The position numbers and the translations under genes are program-made. This document shows, in pieces, positions 24,001 through 35,184 of a DNA stretch of 45,771 bases. How positions within the stretch are numbered: the first letter of the stretch is position 1; the number at the start of each line of letters is the position of its first letter. Below the pieces are notes generated by a model. It was given only the letters and a program-made list of their open reading frames with translations, was not told the origin of the DNA and made no database searches. The DNA lies in assembly GCA_025057615.1 (NCBI GenBank), contig JANXBF010000009.1:1-45771 (forward strand), in the 5' to 3' direction. Source of the stretch: Candidatus Calescibacterium sp. GTDB lineage: Bacteria > DRYD01.

Positions 24001-24785
24001 TACTCCTTATCGGTTAAAAATAAAACCGACAAATAGATAAATAATAGATTAAAGATAACAAAATATACAACATTTTTAATGTCTATAACACCTTTTGAAA
24101 AATTTTCAAAATTATTGGCCAAAGAAATAGTTTTCACCAAATTTTTATAGGTAACGTTTGCAAAGTCACCAGTAAACCCTATCAACCAAAAAATAAGAAC
24201 AACTACTAAAGAAATAGCCCATGCAGGTATAATATCATCAACAAAAGTAGAGACAAAAACAGAAATTGAAATAACAGACAAACCTAATAAAATTAACCCC
24301 AGAAAACCTGCAAAAACTACACCAAAATCAATTGAACCCTTATTTATAAAAGAATAAATAACAATAAACAAAACTATATACAACATTGCAAAAAATAAAA
24401 AAACCAAATATATGAGAAAAGATGATAAAACTTTTCCCAATACCAATTCAGTTTCTTTAAAAGGGTAAGTAAAAAGCAATTCTATTGTTTTCAACTTCTT
24501 TTCTTGTGCAAACGACTTAGCAGCTATGATAGGTATTATAAGAATACTAAAGAAAGCCACAAATCCCAAATATGGAGTAACAATCATATCATTAACATTG
24601 AAATTTTTGGCAAACGTTGGAAAACTAACAGCAACAAAAGCAGCTTGAAAAAATGAATATACAGCACTGATAAAAAAAATAGTTAAAAATAATAAGGCAA
24701 TAAACATTGAAACAAACGGAAAAATAGTAGACAAATACTCAAGTATATCCTTGGAAACAATAAGATTTATCTTCCTGAAATCCAT
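24000..24785 (-). CDS. ABC-2 type transporter permease
   Basis: A 261-residue permease with six hydrophobic helices (about residues 15-40, 65-85, 110-130, 150-170, 180-205, 235-258). The sequence AAKSFAQEKKLKTIELLFTYPFKETELVLGKVLSSF is the typical coupling-helix region of ABC-2 exporters of the GldF/NatB kind. It pairs with the ATPase gene 20 bp upstream. Substrate unknown. One-base overlap with the proline dehydrogenase gene. Confidence 0.88.
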   Translation of the reverse strand: MDFRKINLIVSKDILEYLSTIFPFVSMFIALLFLTIFFISAVYSFFQAAFVAVSFPTFAKNFNVNDMIVTPYLGFVAFFSILIIPIIAAKSFAQEKKLKTIELLFTYPFKETELVLGKVLSSFLIYLVFLFFAMLYIVLFIVIYSFINKGSIDFGVVFAGFLGLILLGLSVISISVFVSTFVDDIIPAWAISLVVVLIFWLIGFTGDFANVTYKNLVKTISLANNFENFSKGVIDIKNVVYFVIFNLLFIYLSVLFLTDKE

Positions 24786-24804
24786 AATTGTATTTCTCCT
24801 TTCC

Positions 24805-25731
24805 TTATTCTTTTATGGCTTCTAAAAACAAATTCTCCATGGTTAATGCATTTCTGTTTACATACAAGAAATACAAGCCATTATCATAGAATTTTTTATT
24901 TATTTCCTTAACTTTTTCCTCTTCATCTCTTTTTATATTAATTCTTATAGAATTGGTATCAAAAACTGGATCGAGTCCAAATTCTTGAATCAAATTTTTT
25001 ACCTTTTCTTTTTTATTCTCATCTAATTGATCAAACAAGTATTCTACAGTTAATTGGTTTTGTGTTTTAGCTTTTAATTCTTGAATTTTTCCACTCATTT
25101 TTATTCTTCCTTTATGGATTATGGCCACATTGTCACATATAGCCTCAACCTCTTGCATTATATGAGTACTCAATATTATGGTCTTATCATGAGAAAGGTC
25201 TTTTATAAGCTTTCTTATTTCTATTATCTGTGCCGGATCCAATCCCTGTGTAGGCTCATCAAGAATTATAACTTTGGGATTGCCTATTATAGCTTGAGCA
25301 ATTCCTACTCTCTGCTTGTAACCCTTTGATAATTCTCTTAAAAATCTATTTTTGTAATCTTTTATACCAACCAACTCAATTACTCTTTCAACTTCCTTAT
25401 CAACTTCTTCAACATCTTTAGCTAAAGCAACGAATCTCAAAAAATCTAATATAGTTAAATTATCATATATAGGAAAATTTTCAGGAAGATATCCCATCAA
25501 CTTTCTGACCCTATATGGATTTTCAGAAACATCTAAGGAATCTACATAAACCTTACCAGAATTGGGTTTAAAATATGTGGTTATTATTTTCATCGTTGTA
25601 GTTTTTCCTGCACCGTTCAATCCTAAAAATCCAGTTATCTTACCCTCTTCAAAACTTACAGATATATCCTGTATGGCAACTCTGTTACCATACTTTTTAG
25701 TAACATTTTCTAGCACAACTATTTCCTTCAT
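24805..25731 (-). CDS. ABC transporter ATP-binding protein (GldA/NatA-like)
   Basis: A 308-residue ATPase. Walker A GLNGAGKTTTMKII, Q-loop near YLPENFPIYDN, signature LSKGYKQRVGIAQAI, Walker B PKVIILDEPTQGLDPAQI, and the switch His in LSTHIMQEVEAI. The extra C-terminal 90 residues are usual for ABC-2 exporter ATPases. Shine-Dalgarno GGAGAAAGG precedes ATG 25731. It forms a two-gene exporter with the following permease and lies 29 bp after atpD. Confidence 0.93.
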   Translation of the reverse strand: MKEIVVLENVTKKYGNRVAIQDISVSFEEGKITGFLGLNGAGKTTTMKIITTYFKPNSGKVYVDSLDVSENPYRVRKLMGYLPENFPIYDNLTILDFLRFVALAKDVEEVDKEVERVIELVGIKDYKNRFLRELSKGYKQRVGIAQAIIGNPKVIILDEPTQGLDPAQIIEIRKLIKDLSHDKTIILSTHIMQEVEAICDNVAIIHKGRIKMSGKIQELKAKTQNQLTVEYLFDQLDENKKEKVKNLIQEFGLDPVFDTNSIRINIKRDEEEKVKEINKKFYDNGLYFLYVNRNALTMENLFLEAIKE

Positions 25732-25760
25732 GGCCTTTCTCCTAAAATTTTCGTTTTTTA

Positions 25761-27239
<1,479 letters not shown>

Positions 27240-29591
27240 TCATGTCCCCCTTCTATAGATTCCCTTTGTTGAAAGCTCATTAAATATTGAATTAATTATA
27301 TCATTTATTTCCTGATTGGTTATCTCAAATTTAGGCTTTAATTCAAGCCTAAAAGTGTAACTCATATTTTCATTATCAAGCTTATATATATCGATAAGAT
27401 AACACCTACTAACTTTCACTTTATTAGAAAAATTTAAATCTAATAATCTTAAAAAATCATGATAATTAAAACTAGAAGAGGTATAAAATGAAACATCTTT
27501 ATATATCGGAGGGAACTCAGAAAAATCTGAGAATAACTCTGTTCCTCCATAAACCGTAAGTTTATCCAAATCAATCTGACCAACCAAAGTATATGGAGGA
27601 TAATAAAAATAATCAAGAAGGTAATCATTTAAAACTCCTACAATTCCAATATTCTGATCACCTAAAAAAATTTGATAAGCAGGATTAAGGAAAACAAAAT
27701 CTCTACAGTAAACCAAATTCAAATCATAAAAAATATTTTTCAATCTTTCAATCTCAAAAATAACAAATTTATCTGGATCAGAAATAAATGATTTCATTTC
27801 ACTATAAGCAACAAACCCTAATTGATAATATTCTTTTTTGTTAAAAACCTTACCTATTTCAAATATTTTCAAATGCTTATAGCCAGCTTTATAATTATTA
27901 GAAGCTATATTTATAACTGAAGGTAAAACTGAATTCCTATAGGCCGAATGATCAATCGACATATAATTATCTATTTTAATGAATTCTTTACCAAAAATAT
28001 CCAAATAAATGGGATTCATCAAATTATATCCTATTACCTCAAGATATCCATTGCAAACAAATTTATCCCTTATCTGATCAATCTTGTGTATTGAATCTTG
28101 AACAAAAAAATAAGTATCATTAAAAGAAGATAGATAAATCTTTTCAGGATAATCAACAACATTTCTCGCTAAATTCCCAAATCCTCTAAACCTACAGAAT
28201 TCTTCAGCAATATCCCACCAAGCATTTATATCATTCCTGTATGTCTTTATCTGAACCTCATCATCATTTTTGAAAATAAAATCAACAGCAAATAATTTTA
28301 ATATCCTTTCTATCTCATTTCTGTTAAATTCCACTCCTATGAATTCATTTATCTTTTTCACACTAAAATCAACTGATTTTGGAAATTCCGGTTTTCCTGC
28401 AAAAGAGTAACCAGGAATATCACACTTTAAACCAAACTCACTGATTAATTCAATAAATCTTCCGTGGCAAAAATCTACATATACCGAAGGAATATTCTTA
28501 TCAAACCTCTTAGAGGAATTTGTAAATAGTCCCAATCTTTTAGAGGTCTTCCTAACAGAGGAAGAATTAAAATTAGCTATCTCAATTATTACATTAGATG
28601 TACCTTCTTTAATTGAAAAATTTCTAGATCCTATTACACCAGCAAGAGCCAAAGTTTTACCATTTCCATCAGAAATAATTATATCGGTTTCTTCTACTTC
28701 ATAATCTTTTCCATCAAGTGCCTGTATTACCTCTTTTTTATTACCTTGTCTAACTACTATAAATCCATCTATATCATCCATATCAAAAGCATGCAAAGGC
28801 TGAGAAAACTCATACATCAAAAAGTTGGTCAAGTCTACCACATTGTTTATAGGTTTAGTTCCCATCCAACTCAACACAAGCTGAAACTCAACAGGAGAAT
28901 AATCTATTTCAACATTATTCAATATAATAGCCTTATAGTACTTGCAATAAGGAGATAATATTTTTATTTCATAATCAATTTTATTTCCAAAATTTGTTAT
29001 ACTTTCTATATTTCTGAATGGACAGTTCAGAAAAAAACTCATTTCCTTACATAAATGATACACACCAAGAGTTTCAACTTTATTTGGTAAAGGCTGAATT
29101 TCTATAACCCAATCTCTGGTTCTAATTACCTGATTCAAATTTTTACCAACATTACTGGATAACTTACTATCAAAATTGAATTTACTTACACCAGAACCAT
29201 AAGCTTTGACATTTTCCCAACCCAACTCCTCAGTAGACAGCATCATACCATAACTATCTAGTCCCCTTATTTTTCTGTTTTCTATTTTCAAACCATTAGG
29301 CAAAACACAACCATGAACTGCAACCAAAACAATATCACCAATCTCAACTGAAGAGTCTGCCGTTAATACCTGAATAATATCATTTCCTAAATTAACCTTG
29401 CAAACATAAATCCTATCAGCATTTGGATGCTTCTCTTTGTAAACAATTTTTCCAATTCTAACATTATCCAAATTATGACCAACTTCATAAACATTTTCCA
29501 CCTGAATACCTATCCTGAAAAGTGTATCAACCAGCAAATCTTTGTCACATATCCCAAGATACCTATTAAAAAAAACAAGTGGTATTAACAT
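27240..29591 (-). CDS. pheT: phenylalanyl-tRNA synthetase beta subunit
   Basis: 783 residues. It has an N-terminal tRNA-binding (EMAP-like) domain (VRIGKIVYKEKHPNADRIYVCKVNLGN...ADSSVEIGDIVLVA), then B3/B4 editing regions (NNVVDLTNFLMYEFSQPLHAFDMDDI, ALDGKDYEV...DIIISDGNGKTLALAGVIG), B5, a catalytic-like core (EEFCRFRGFGNL), and a C-terminal ferredoxin-fold anticodon-binding domain (PPIYKDVSFYTSSSFNYHDF). It starts one base after the preceding gene's stop and ends 3 bp before atpD. The alpha subunit gene pheS, usually directly upstream, is not in the window. Confidence 0.96.
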   Translation of the reverse strand: MLIPLVFFNRYLGICDKDLLVDTLFRIGIQVENVYEVGHNLDNVRIGKIVYKEKHPNADRIYVCKVNLGNDIIQVLTADSSVEIGDIVLVAVHGCVLPNGLKIENRKIRGLDSYGMMLSTEELGWENVKAYGSGVSKFNFDSKLSSNVGKNLNQVIRTRDWVIEIQPLPNKVETLGVYHLCKEMSFFLNCPFRNIESITNFGNKIDYEIKILSPYCKYYKAIILNNVEIDYSPVEFQLVLSWMGTKPINNVVDLTNFLMYEFSQPLHAFDMDDIDGFIVVRQGNKKEVIQALDGKDYEVEETDIIISDGNGKTLALAGVIGSRNFSIKEGTSNVIIEIANFNSSSVRKTSKRLGLFTNSSKRFDKNIPSVYVDFCHGRFIELISEFGLKCDIPGYSFAGKPEFPKSVDFSVKKINEFIGVEFNRNEIERILKLFAVDFIFKNDDEVQIKTYRNDINAWWDIAEEFCRFRGFGNLARNVVDYPEKIYLSSFNDTYFFVQDSIHKIDQIRDKFVCNGYLEVIGYNLMNPIYLDIFGKEFIKIDNYMSIDHSAYRNSVLPSVINIASNNYKAGYKHLKIFEIGKVFNKKEYYQLGFVAYSEMKSFISDPDKFVIFEIERLKNIFYDLNLVYCRDFVFLNPAYQIFLGDQNIGIVGVLNDYLLDYFYYPPYTLVGQIDLDKLTVYGGTELFSDFSEFPPIYKDVSFYTSSSFNYHDFLRLLDLNFSNKVKVSRCYLIDIYKLDNENMSYTFRLELKPKFEITNQEINDIINSIFNELSTKGIYRRGT

Positions 29592-29592
29592 T

Positions 29593-30285
29593 TCAATCTA
29601 CAATCTTAACTATATTATGAACATTGTTTTCCATAACATAATCTTCGACTTTTATTATAGTATCAATATTAATCTCTTGCAATCTATTTGTTCCTAGAGA
29701 ACCATCAAACTCGAAATACGAACTTATATTAACAACAAAGCTTCCTTGAAGCGTCTGCTTTTGCCCCGTAATACTTTCCATATCTATAGGAATTGTTACA
29801 CTACTTTCCACACTCTTACCTTCTATAAAAAATATATTATCCTTAACACTCTTCAAAGTATAATTAACATTGATATCCATATATTTATTATAGCCAGGTA
29901 AATTAAACTTTATTGTACTATTCCAATACTGACCAACATCAACTTCATATTCTGGAAATACCAGAGTACTAACTTCTTGACTACCAGCAGAATCCAAAAT
30001 ATTACCAAACTCATCAACAAGCATATATATAGTCTGGTTAGTAACTGGAATTATTACTGTCTTTATCTCATCATCTATGTTTTCATCAGGTTGCCTATTA
30101 GAAACCCTAACCCTTATATGAAAACCATCATCATCTTTTGCTATCGTTTTCAAATTTATATCAGAAAAATATATTAATCTTGAAACATCTATAACCTCAA
30201 TTGCTTTAGAAATTTGTCTTATTGTATTACTTTTCGTAATGTATTTGATGGTTTTTCCAACTGGATAATTGAATCTTAAAAACAT
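29593..30285 (-). CDS. hypothetical beta-rich protein between rplA and pheT
   Basis: 230 residues, no recognised family. Opens MFLRFNYPVGKTIKYITKSNTIRQ, then alternating short strands (FHIRVRVSNRQPDENIDDE, YMLVDEFGNILDS, VDVGQYWNSTIKFNLPGYNKYMDINVNYTLKSVKDNIFFIEGKS). The layout 'Y..G....Y......V......f.l.l.y.....' resembles cell-envelope beta proteins of the DUF6263 kind, but there is no signal peptide. Good Shine-Dalgarno (AGGAGG). Lies 23 bp after rplA and 1 bp before pheT, so it is in the ribosomal operon's 3' extension. Confidence 0.7.
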   Translation of the reverse strand: MFLRFNYPVGKTIKYITKSNTIRQISKAIEVIDVSRLIYFSDINLKTIAKDDDGFHIRVRVSNRQPDENIDDEIKTVIIPVTNQTIYMLVDEFGNILDSAGSQEVSTLVFPEYEVDVGQYWNSTIKFNLPGYNKYMDINVNYTLKSVKDNIFFIEGKSVESSVTIPIDMESITGQKQTLQGSFVVNISSYFEFDGSLGTNRLQEINIDTIIKVEDYVMENNVHNIVKIVD

Positions 30286-30308
30286 TATAAATTACCTCCT
30301 ACGTATAG

Positions 30309-31016
30309 TTAAAAATCAAATTTATCTGCTAAATCAATTAGAACCTTATTGTCCAACTTAATAGATGGGGACATAGTAGTAGAGATATATGCTGTTTCAA
30401 TAAAAACACCTTTAGCTGTAGAAGGTCTGGCTTTCAAAAGTGTTTTAACAGCAGCAAGCAAATTTTCATATATTTTCTCTTTACCAAAAGAAACCTTCCC
30501 AAGAGGTATATGGTAATTACCCAGTTTATCATTTCTTATTTGGATCTTACCTTTTTTCAACTCCTCAACTATTTGCTTAATATTATTACCAACTGTGCCA
30601 GCCTTAGGGCTCGGCATCTTAGGGCCCAAAACTTTACCAAGTTGCTTACCAATAATCGGCATCATGTCCATAGTAGAAACAGCAACATCAAATTTTACTT
30701 CCCCTTTTTTAACTTGCTCGATTAAATCATTTCCTCCAACATAATCAGCTCCCGCTTTTTTAGCTTCATCAGCCAGATCACCTTGTGCAAAAACCAAAAC
30801 AATAGGAGATTTACCTATACCATGCGGTAAAACAACATTTGTCCTGACAGTCTGATCAGACTTTGTTGGATCTATTGAAAGTTTACCGTGCAATTCAAAC
30901 ATTTCATCAAACTTACAATTCCAATTACTAAGTATAAATTCGATAGCTTCCATGGGATGATATTTTTTTGTATGATCAATCCTTTCAGCTAAAGCAGAAT
31001 ATCTTTTACTTGCCAT
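30309..31016 (-). CDS. rplA: 50S ribosomal protein L1
   Basis: 235 residues of the L1 stalk protein. KRYSALAERIDHTKKYHPMEAIEFIL begins the first domain; the second carries VVLPHGIGKSPIVLVFAQGDLADEAKKAGADYVGG; the conserved TMDMMPIIGKQLGKVLGPKMPSPKAGTV follows; the ending STTMSPSIKLD is typical. L1 also binds rRNA and often represses its own operon. GGAGGT precedes ATG. rplK lies 12 bp upstream; rplJ does not follow. Confidence 0.98.
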   Translation of the reverse strand: MASKRYSALAERIDHTKKYHPMEAIEFILSNWNCKFDEMFELHGKLSIDPTKSDQTVRTNVVLPHGIGKSPIVLVFAQGDLADEAKKAGADYVGGNDLIEQVKKGEVKFDVAVSTMDMMPIIGKQLGKVLGPKMPSPKAGTVGNNIKQIVEELKKGKIQIRNDKLGNYHIPLGKVSFGKEKIYENLLAAVKTLLKARPSTAKGVFIETAYISTTMSPSIKLDNKVLIDLADKFDF

Positions 31017-31028
31017 AATTTTTACCTC

Positions 31029-31499
31029 CTATTCAACTACTTCTATTCCCATATTTTTTGCTTGTGCTGCCACTATTTTTACAGCAGAATCAATATTTTT
31101 GGTATTCAAGTCAGGAAGCTTCATCTTAGCTATTTCAACCAATTTTTCCCTTGTAATCTTTCCAACTTTGGTCCTATTTGGCTGCGGGCTCCCACTCTCT
31201 ATCCCAAGAGCCTTGAGCAAAAGAGTCGAAGTTGGAGGAGTTTTCAAAGTAAATTTATAGGTTCTATCACTGTAAACATAAACTATAGCTGGAACGATAT
31301 AGCCTTGCATTTTTGAGGTCTGAGCATTATAATTTTTACAAAACTCAGCTATATTCAATCCATATTGTCCCAAAGCTGGACCCACAGGTGGAGCAGGAGT
31401 TGCCTTACCTGCCTCTAAATACAACGTTAAAGTTGAAACCAAAACTTTCTGTCCCTTAGGAACCCCAGCACCAATTTTTTCCTTAGCTTTTACTGGCAT
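31029..31499 (-). CDS. rplK: 50S ribosomal protein L11
   Basis: 156 residues, about 15 longer than usual because of an N-terminal extension (MPVKAKEKIGAGVPKGQ) before the normal start of the fold. Motifs: LEAGKATPAPPVGPALGQYGLNIAEFCKNYNAQT, FTLKTPPTSTLLLKALG, VGKITREKLVEIAKMKLPDLNT. L11 forms the GTPase-associated centre with 23S rRNA. Shine-Dalgarno GGAGT. nusG is 21 bp upstream, as in most bacteria. Confidence 0.97.
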   Translation of the reverse strand: MPVKAKEKIGAGVPKGQKVLVSTLTLYLEAGKATPAPPVGPALGQYGLNIAEFCKNYNAQTSKMQGYIVPAIVYVYSDRTYKFTLKTPPTSTLLLKALGIESGSPQPNRTKVGKITREKLVEIAKMKLPDLNTKNIDSAVKIVAAQAKNMGIEVVE

Positions 31500-31520
31500 A
31501 ATACCAACTCCTTTATAATG

Positions 31521-32108
31521 TTATCCTATTTTCTCACATTCAGTTAAATCTATTTCAATGGGAGTCTCTCTTCCAAAAATGACAATAGATACAACAGCTT
31601 TACCTTTCTCAGGGTAGATCTTTTCTATTACCCCTTGACTATCAACAAATGGTCCATATGTTATCCTGACTCTATCACCAACATTAATTTCAACCCTTTT
31701 AGTTGGAACGTTACCCTCTATAAAAGGTCTTATCTTCATTATTTCTTCATAAGTCAAAGGTGTTGGCCTGTTTTGGGGACCAACAAATCCAGTAACACCT
31801 TGAATACTCTTAATAAAACTCCAAGTCTCATTATCAAGAATCATCTCGACAAAAACATATCCAGGAAAAATTCTTCTCCTAACCTCTCTTTGCTTCCCAG
31901 ATTTAATCTTTACTTCCCTTTCAAAAGGAACTATAAGTCTAAATATCTTATTATCTAAACCAAGATTTTTAGATTTTATTTCAATATTATTCTTCACTTC
32001 CTCTTCCATACCAGATAGAGTATGGACTATATACCACTCTGCATCTGGATGACTCTTCAATTTATCATCTGAATCAATAACTTCCACTTCTTCCTTTTTT
32101 TCTTCCAT
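31521..32108 (-). CDS. nusG: transcription termination/antitermination protein NusG
   Basis: 195 residues. An acidic Glu/Asp-rich N-terminal extension of about 20 residues is followed by the NGN domain (EWYIVHTLSGMEEEVKNNI...RRIFPGYVFVEM, GVTGFVGPQNRPTPLT) and a KOW domain (INVGDRVRITYGPFVDSQGVIEKIYPEKGKAVVSI). It binds RNA polymerase and couples to Rho or S10. ATG 32108 is preferred over GTG 32117 because AAGGG lies at normal distance from it. Sits 31 bp after secE. Confidence 0.97.
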   Translation of the reverse strand: MEEKKEEVEVIDSDDKLKSHPDAEWYIVHTLSGMEEEVKNNIEIKSKNLGLDNKIFRLIVPFEREVKIKSGKQREVRRRIFPGYVFVEMILDNETWSFIKSIQGVTGFVGPQNRPTPLTYEEIMKIRPFIEGNVPTKRVEINVGDRVRITYGPFVDSQGVIEKIYPEKGKAVVSIVIFGRETPIEIDLTECEKIG

Positions 32109-32139
32109 ATTATTCACCCTTCTGAATATTAATTTGCAA

Positions 32140-32331
32140 TTAAAGATTTATTTTTAATACATATTTAAAGATCGATTTCAAAATAAAATCTATAATTTCC
32201 ATATATATAGCTGCAAAAAAAACAATTATAGTAATCGATTTAGTAGCATTAATCACAGCTTGCCTATCAGGATAGGCTATTTTCTGAAGTTCCTCCTTTA
32301 CTTCTCCTATAAAACCAATTATTTTTTTCAT
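32140..32331 (-). CDS. secE: preprotein translocase subunit SecE
   Basis: 63 residues. An amphipathic N-terminal helix with the family motif EVKEELQKIAYPDRQAV precedes one membrane helix (ITIIVFFAAIYMEIIDFILKSIF). This is the short single-span SecE of most bacteria. Located between rpmG and nusG as usual. Confidence 0.95.
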   Translation of the reverse strand: MKKIIGFIGEVKEELQKIAYPDRQAVINATKSITIIVFFAAIYMEIIDFILKSIFKYVLKINL

Positions 32332-32342
32332 CTTCCATTTTA

Positions 32343-32368
32343 GGGAGGAAGAATCTTTCCTTCCTCCC
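32343..32368. other. hairpin between rpmG and secE
   Basis: GGGAGGAAG (32343-32351) pairs with CTTCCTCCC (32360-32368) across an 8-base loop. No T run follows on the minus strand (CCCTAAAATG), so it is not a strong terminator. It ends 11 bases before the secE start codon and could limit secE translation or act as an mRNA processing site. Confidence 0.5.
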
Positions 32369-32376
32369 TCATTATT

Positions 32377-32541
32377 TTACTTCACTTCGGAATGTTCTGT
32401 ATGTTCTCTACAATGCTTGCAGAACTTTTTCATTTTCAATTTTTGTGTTGTTTTAACCCTGTTTTTAGAAGTAACATAGTTTTTGGCCTTACATTTAGTA
32501 CATCCTAAATATATTAGTATTCTGTTCCCTTTAGCAGCCAT
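32377..32541 (-). CDS. rpmG: 50S ribosomal protein L33
   Basis: 54 residues read from ATG 32541 to TAA 32377: MAAKGNRILIYLGCTKCKAK, then NYVTSKNRVKTTQKL, then KKFCKHCREHTEHSEVK. Two CxxC pairs (CTKC and CKHC) form a zinc ribbon, the zinc-dependent (C+) version of L33. Between tuf and secE, its standard place. Confidence 0.96.
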   Translation of the reverse strand: MAAKGNRILIYLGCTKCKAKNYVTSKNRVKTTQKLKMKKFCKHCREHTEHSEVK

Positions 32542-32557
32542 AATTTATCACCTTCAA

Positions 32558-33754
32558 TTAAGATAATAATTCAGTTACAACTCCAGCACCTATAGTTTTT
32601 CCACCTTCTCTTATAGCAAATCTCTGTCCTTTCTCAAGAACCACAGGTTGTATTAATTCAACTTCAAACTCAACATTGTCTCCAGGCATAACCATCTGAA
32701 CATTCTCAGGTAATTTTATTGTCCCTGTAACATCAGCAGTTCTTATGTAGAATTGCGGTCTATAACCAGAAGTAAATGGTTTCTGCCTTCCACCCTCATC
32801 TTTAGATAACACATATACATTTGCTTTAAATTTGGTATATGCCTTAACAGAGCCTACTGCAGCGGCCACTTGACCCCTCTCAACTTCATCCTTACCTATA
32901 CCTCTTAATAAAAGACCAACATTGTCTCCAGGTATAGCCTCATCCAATATTTTTCTAAACATTTCTATACTTGTTACTACAGTCTTAATCGGATCTCTCC
33001 TTAAACCTATTATTTCAACTTCGGTATTTGGTAACAACTTACCTCTCTCAACTCTACCTGTGATAACAGTTCCTCTTCCCGTTATACTAAAAACGTCTTC
33101 AATAGGCATCAGGAATGGCTTATCAATTTCTCTTGGTGGTTCTTCAAAATAATCATCCATTGCCTTAACAAGATCAAGTATCTTCTGTGTCCATTCATTT
33201 TCTTCATTAGATTCCAGAGCCTTCAAAGCACTACCCCTAATAATTGGAGCATTATCCCCATCAAAACCATATTTGGAAAGCAACTCTCTTACTTCCATCT
33301 CCACCACATCAACCAATTCATTATCCACCGAAGGATCATCCACTTTATTAATGAAAGCGATAATTCTTGGGACACCAACCTGTCTTGCCAATAGTACGTG
33401 TTCCTTTGTTTGAGGCATAGCACCATCAGTTGCAGCAACAACCAAAATCGCTCCATCCATTTGAGCAGCACCAGTTATCATGTTTTTAATATAGTCCACG
33501 TGTCCCGGGCAATCTACATGTGCATAATGCCTCTTTTCACTCTCATATTCAACATGAGCTATGTTAATGGTAATACCCCTTGCTTTTTCTTCAGGAGCTT
33601 TGTCTATTTGATCATAAGCCATGAACTGAGCCATTTTTCTCATTGATAAAACCTTAGTTATTGCAGCTGTTAGAGTAGTCTTACCATGATCTATATGTCC
33701 TATAGTTCCCACGTTTAAATGTGGTTTTGTCCTAACAAATTTAGATTTTGCCAC
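32558..33754 (-). CDS. tuf: elongation factor Tu
   Basis: 398 residues. G1 [11 protein letters not shown]2 region [18 protein letters not shown]3 DCPGHVDY, G4 NKVD, G5 SALKAL, then the two beta-barrel domains with [15 protein letters not shown] and the C-terminal [11 protein letters not shown]. Delivers aminoacyl-tRNA to the ribosome. GTG start with AGGAGGG upstream. fusA and rpsL do not precede it within the window; the manC-type gene does. Confidence 0.98.
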   Translation of the reverse strand: MAKSKFVRTKPHLNVGTIGHIDHGKTTLTAAITKVLSMRKMAQFMAYDQIDKAPEEKARGITINIAHVEYESEKRHYAHVDCPGHVDYIKNMITGAAQMDGAILVVAATDGAMPQTKEHVLLARQVGVPRIIAFINKVDDPSVDNELVDVVEMEVRELLSKYGFDGDNAPIIRGSALKALESNEENEWTQKILDLVKAMDDYFEEPPREIDKPFLMPIEDVFSITGRGTVITGRVERGKLLPNTEVEIIGLRRDPIKTVVTSIEMFRKILDEAIPGDNVGLLLRGIGKDEVERGQVAAAVGSVKAYTKFKANVYVLSKDEGGRQKPFTSGYRPQFYIRTADVTGTIKLPENVQMVMPGDNVEFEVELIQPVVLEKGQRFAIREGGKTIGAGVVTELLS

Positions 33755-33816
33755 TTTCTATCCCTCCTTTTCTGTCAATTACAATTAAATTATTCTTCAA
33801 AAAATAATCCTATCCT

Positions 33817-35184
33817 TCAAACTCTATCATATTTATCATTAATTCTTATAATATCATCTTCAGATAGAATATCCCCCAATTGAATCTCTATTATTTCTAT
33901 ATTTTCATTAGAATTATTTATTACCTTATGAACACTACCCTTAGGTATATGAAAAAATTTCCCAGGAGATATATCCACAATAGTATTATCAATAACTAGT
34001 TTCCCTCTACCATTAACAACAACCCAATATTCATCTCTATGGTTATGGTATTGCAAAGATAATTCTTGAGAAGGATAAATAACAATATTTTTTATTCTAT
34101 ATCTACTCCTAGACTTTTCAATCTCCCTATAATATCCCCAAGGTCTAAAATCAAAAGAATTATATTCCCGCTGTTCTCTTGAAATATTTTCTAGAATTTT
34201 TGATATTTTTTGAGTCTTCCCTTTTTTAGATACAAGTTGAAAATCACTGGTATCAACTATTACAAGATCATCAACATCAATAAAACAATATTTTTTATCA
34301 CGAAAATTTTCAAATTCATCCAAGATAACATCAACATTAGAATCAACATGTATAACCTTTTCATTATTTATATTAGATATTTTAATAATCTCTTCAAAAC
34401 TACCCAAATCCGACCATCCGAAATTACTCTGTAAAACAGCTAAATTAGAACTCCTCTGGCTATAAAGATAATCTATAGAAATGTTAGGAAAAATATCAAT
34501 CTTGGTTTCCAAAACCTCTAAATTTGAAAAACTCCCTAAATCAGGATTGACAGAAAACAAATCATGCAAGAAAAACCTGAAATTAAAAGCATATATACCA
34601 GAATTCCATAAATAATAATCCTTCTTTAGGTAATACATCGCTCTACTTTTATTGGGCTTTTCGACAAATCTATCAACCGTAAATAAACTATCATCAATAT
34701 TATAACCTTTTTTTATATATCCATATTCCGTAGAAGGAAAAGTTGGTTTTACCCCAACAATAAAAGTTCTTTGGTATTTCCCCAAAAATACAATCAAATC
34801 TTTAACAGATACATTAAACGAATTATCGTTAAAAATAAAATGATCAGAAGGGAAAAAAATAAAATTTGAATCATTTAAACCTAAATTATTTAATATTTTA
34901 AATGTAGAGTACAAAAATGCATAAGCCGTATTCTTTGATTTCTCTTCCAAAACTATTTTATGAGAAATATCTTGCAAATCTCTTCTTATCAAATACAAAT
35001 GTTTCTTATTAGCACATACCCAAATATCATCAAAAATTTTCAAATTTTTTAGACGCTCATAAGTAATTTGCAATAAACTCTTTCCTCTAAATATTCTTAG
35101 AAATTGCTTTGGATAATTTATCCTCGAAAGAGGAAAAAGCCTCGTTCCAAAACCACCAGCTAAAATAACAGCTATATTATACAT
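33817..35184 (-). CDS. manC: mannose-1-phosphate guanylyltransferase / mannose-6-phosphate isomerase (bifunctional)
   Basis: 455 residues from ATG 35184 (MYNIAVILAGGFGTRLFPLS); sequence upstream of that in frame belongs to the preceding gene. The N-terminal nucleotidyltransferase has GGFGTRLFPLSRINYPKQFL, FFPSDHF, YGYIKKG, VDRFVEKPN and WNSGIYAF. The C-terminal cupin isomerase has QLSLQYHNHRDEYWVVVNGRGKL with the zinc ligands and IPKGSVHKV. It makes GDP-mannose from mannose-6-phosphate for surface glycan or glycolipid synthesis. It overlaps the archease gene by 8 bp. A GT9 glycosyltransferase is further along on the same strand. Confidence 0.93.
   Translation of the reverse strand: MYNIAVILAGGFGTRLFPLSRINYPKQFLRIFRGKSLLQITYERLKNLKIFDDIWVCANKKHLYLIRRDLQDISHKIVLEEKSKNTAYAFLYSTFKILNNLGLNDSNFIFFPSDHFIFNDNSFNVSVKDLIVFLGKYQRTFIVGVKPTFPSTEYGYIKKGYNIDDSLFTVDRFVEKPNKSRAMYYLKKDYYLWNSGIYAFNFRFFLHDLFSVNPDLGSFSNLEVLETKIDIFPNISIDYLYSQRSSNLAVLQSNFGWSDLGSFEEIIKISNINNEKVIHVDSNVDVILDEFENFRDKKYCFIDVDDLVIVDTSDFQLVSKKGKTQKISKILENISREQREYNSFDFRPWGYYREIEKSRSRYRIKNIVIYPSQELSLQYHNHRDEYWVVVNGRGKLVIDNTIVDISPGKFFHIPKGSVHKVINNSNENIEIIEIQLGDILSEDDIIRINDKYDRV

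Noticed and set aside
29593-30285. Homology between this unknown and the acidic-tailed unknown at 8341-9108
   Set aside because: Both are beta-rich and unassigned, but no shared motif could be aligned by eye.
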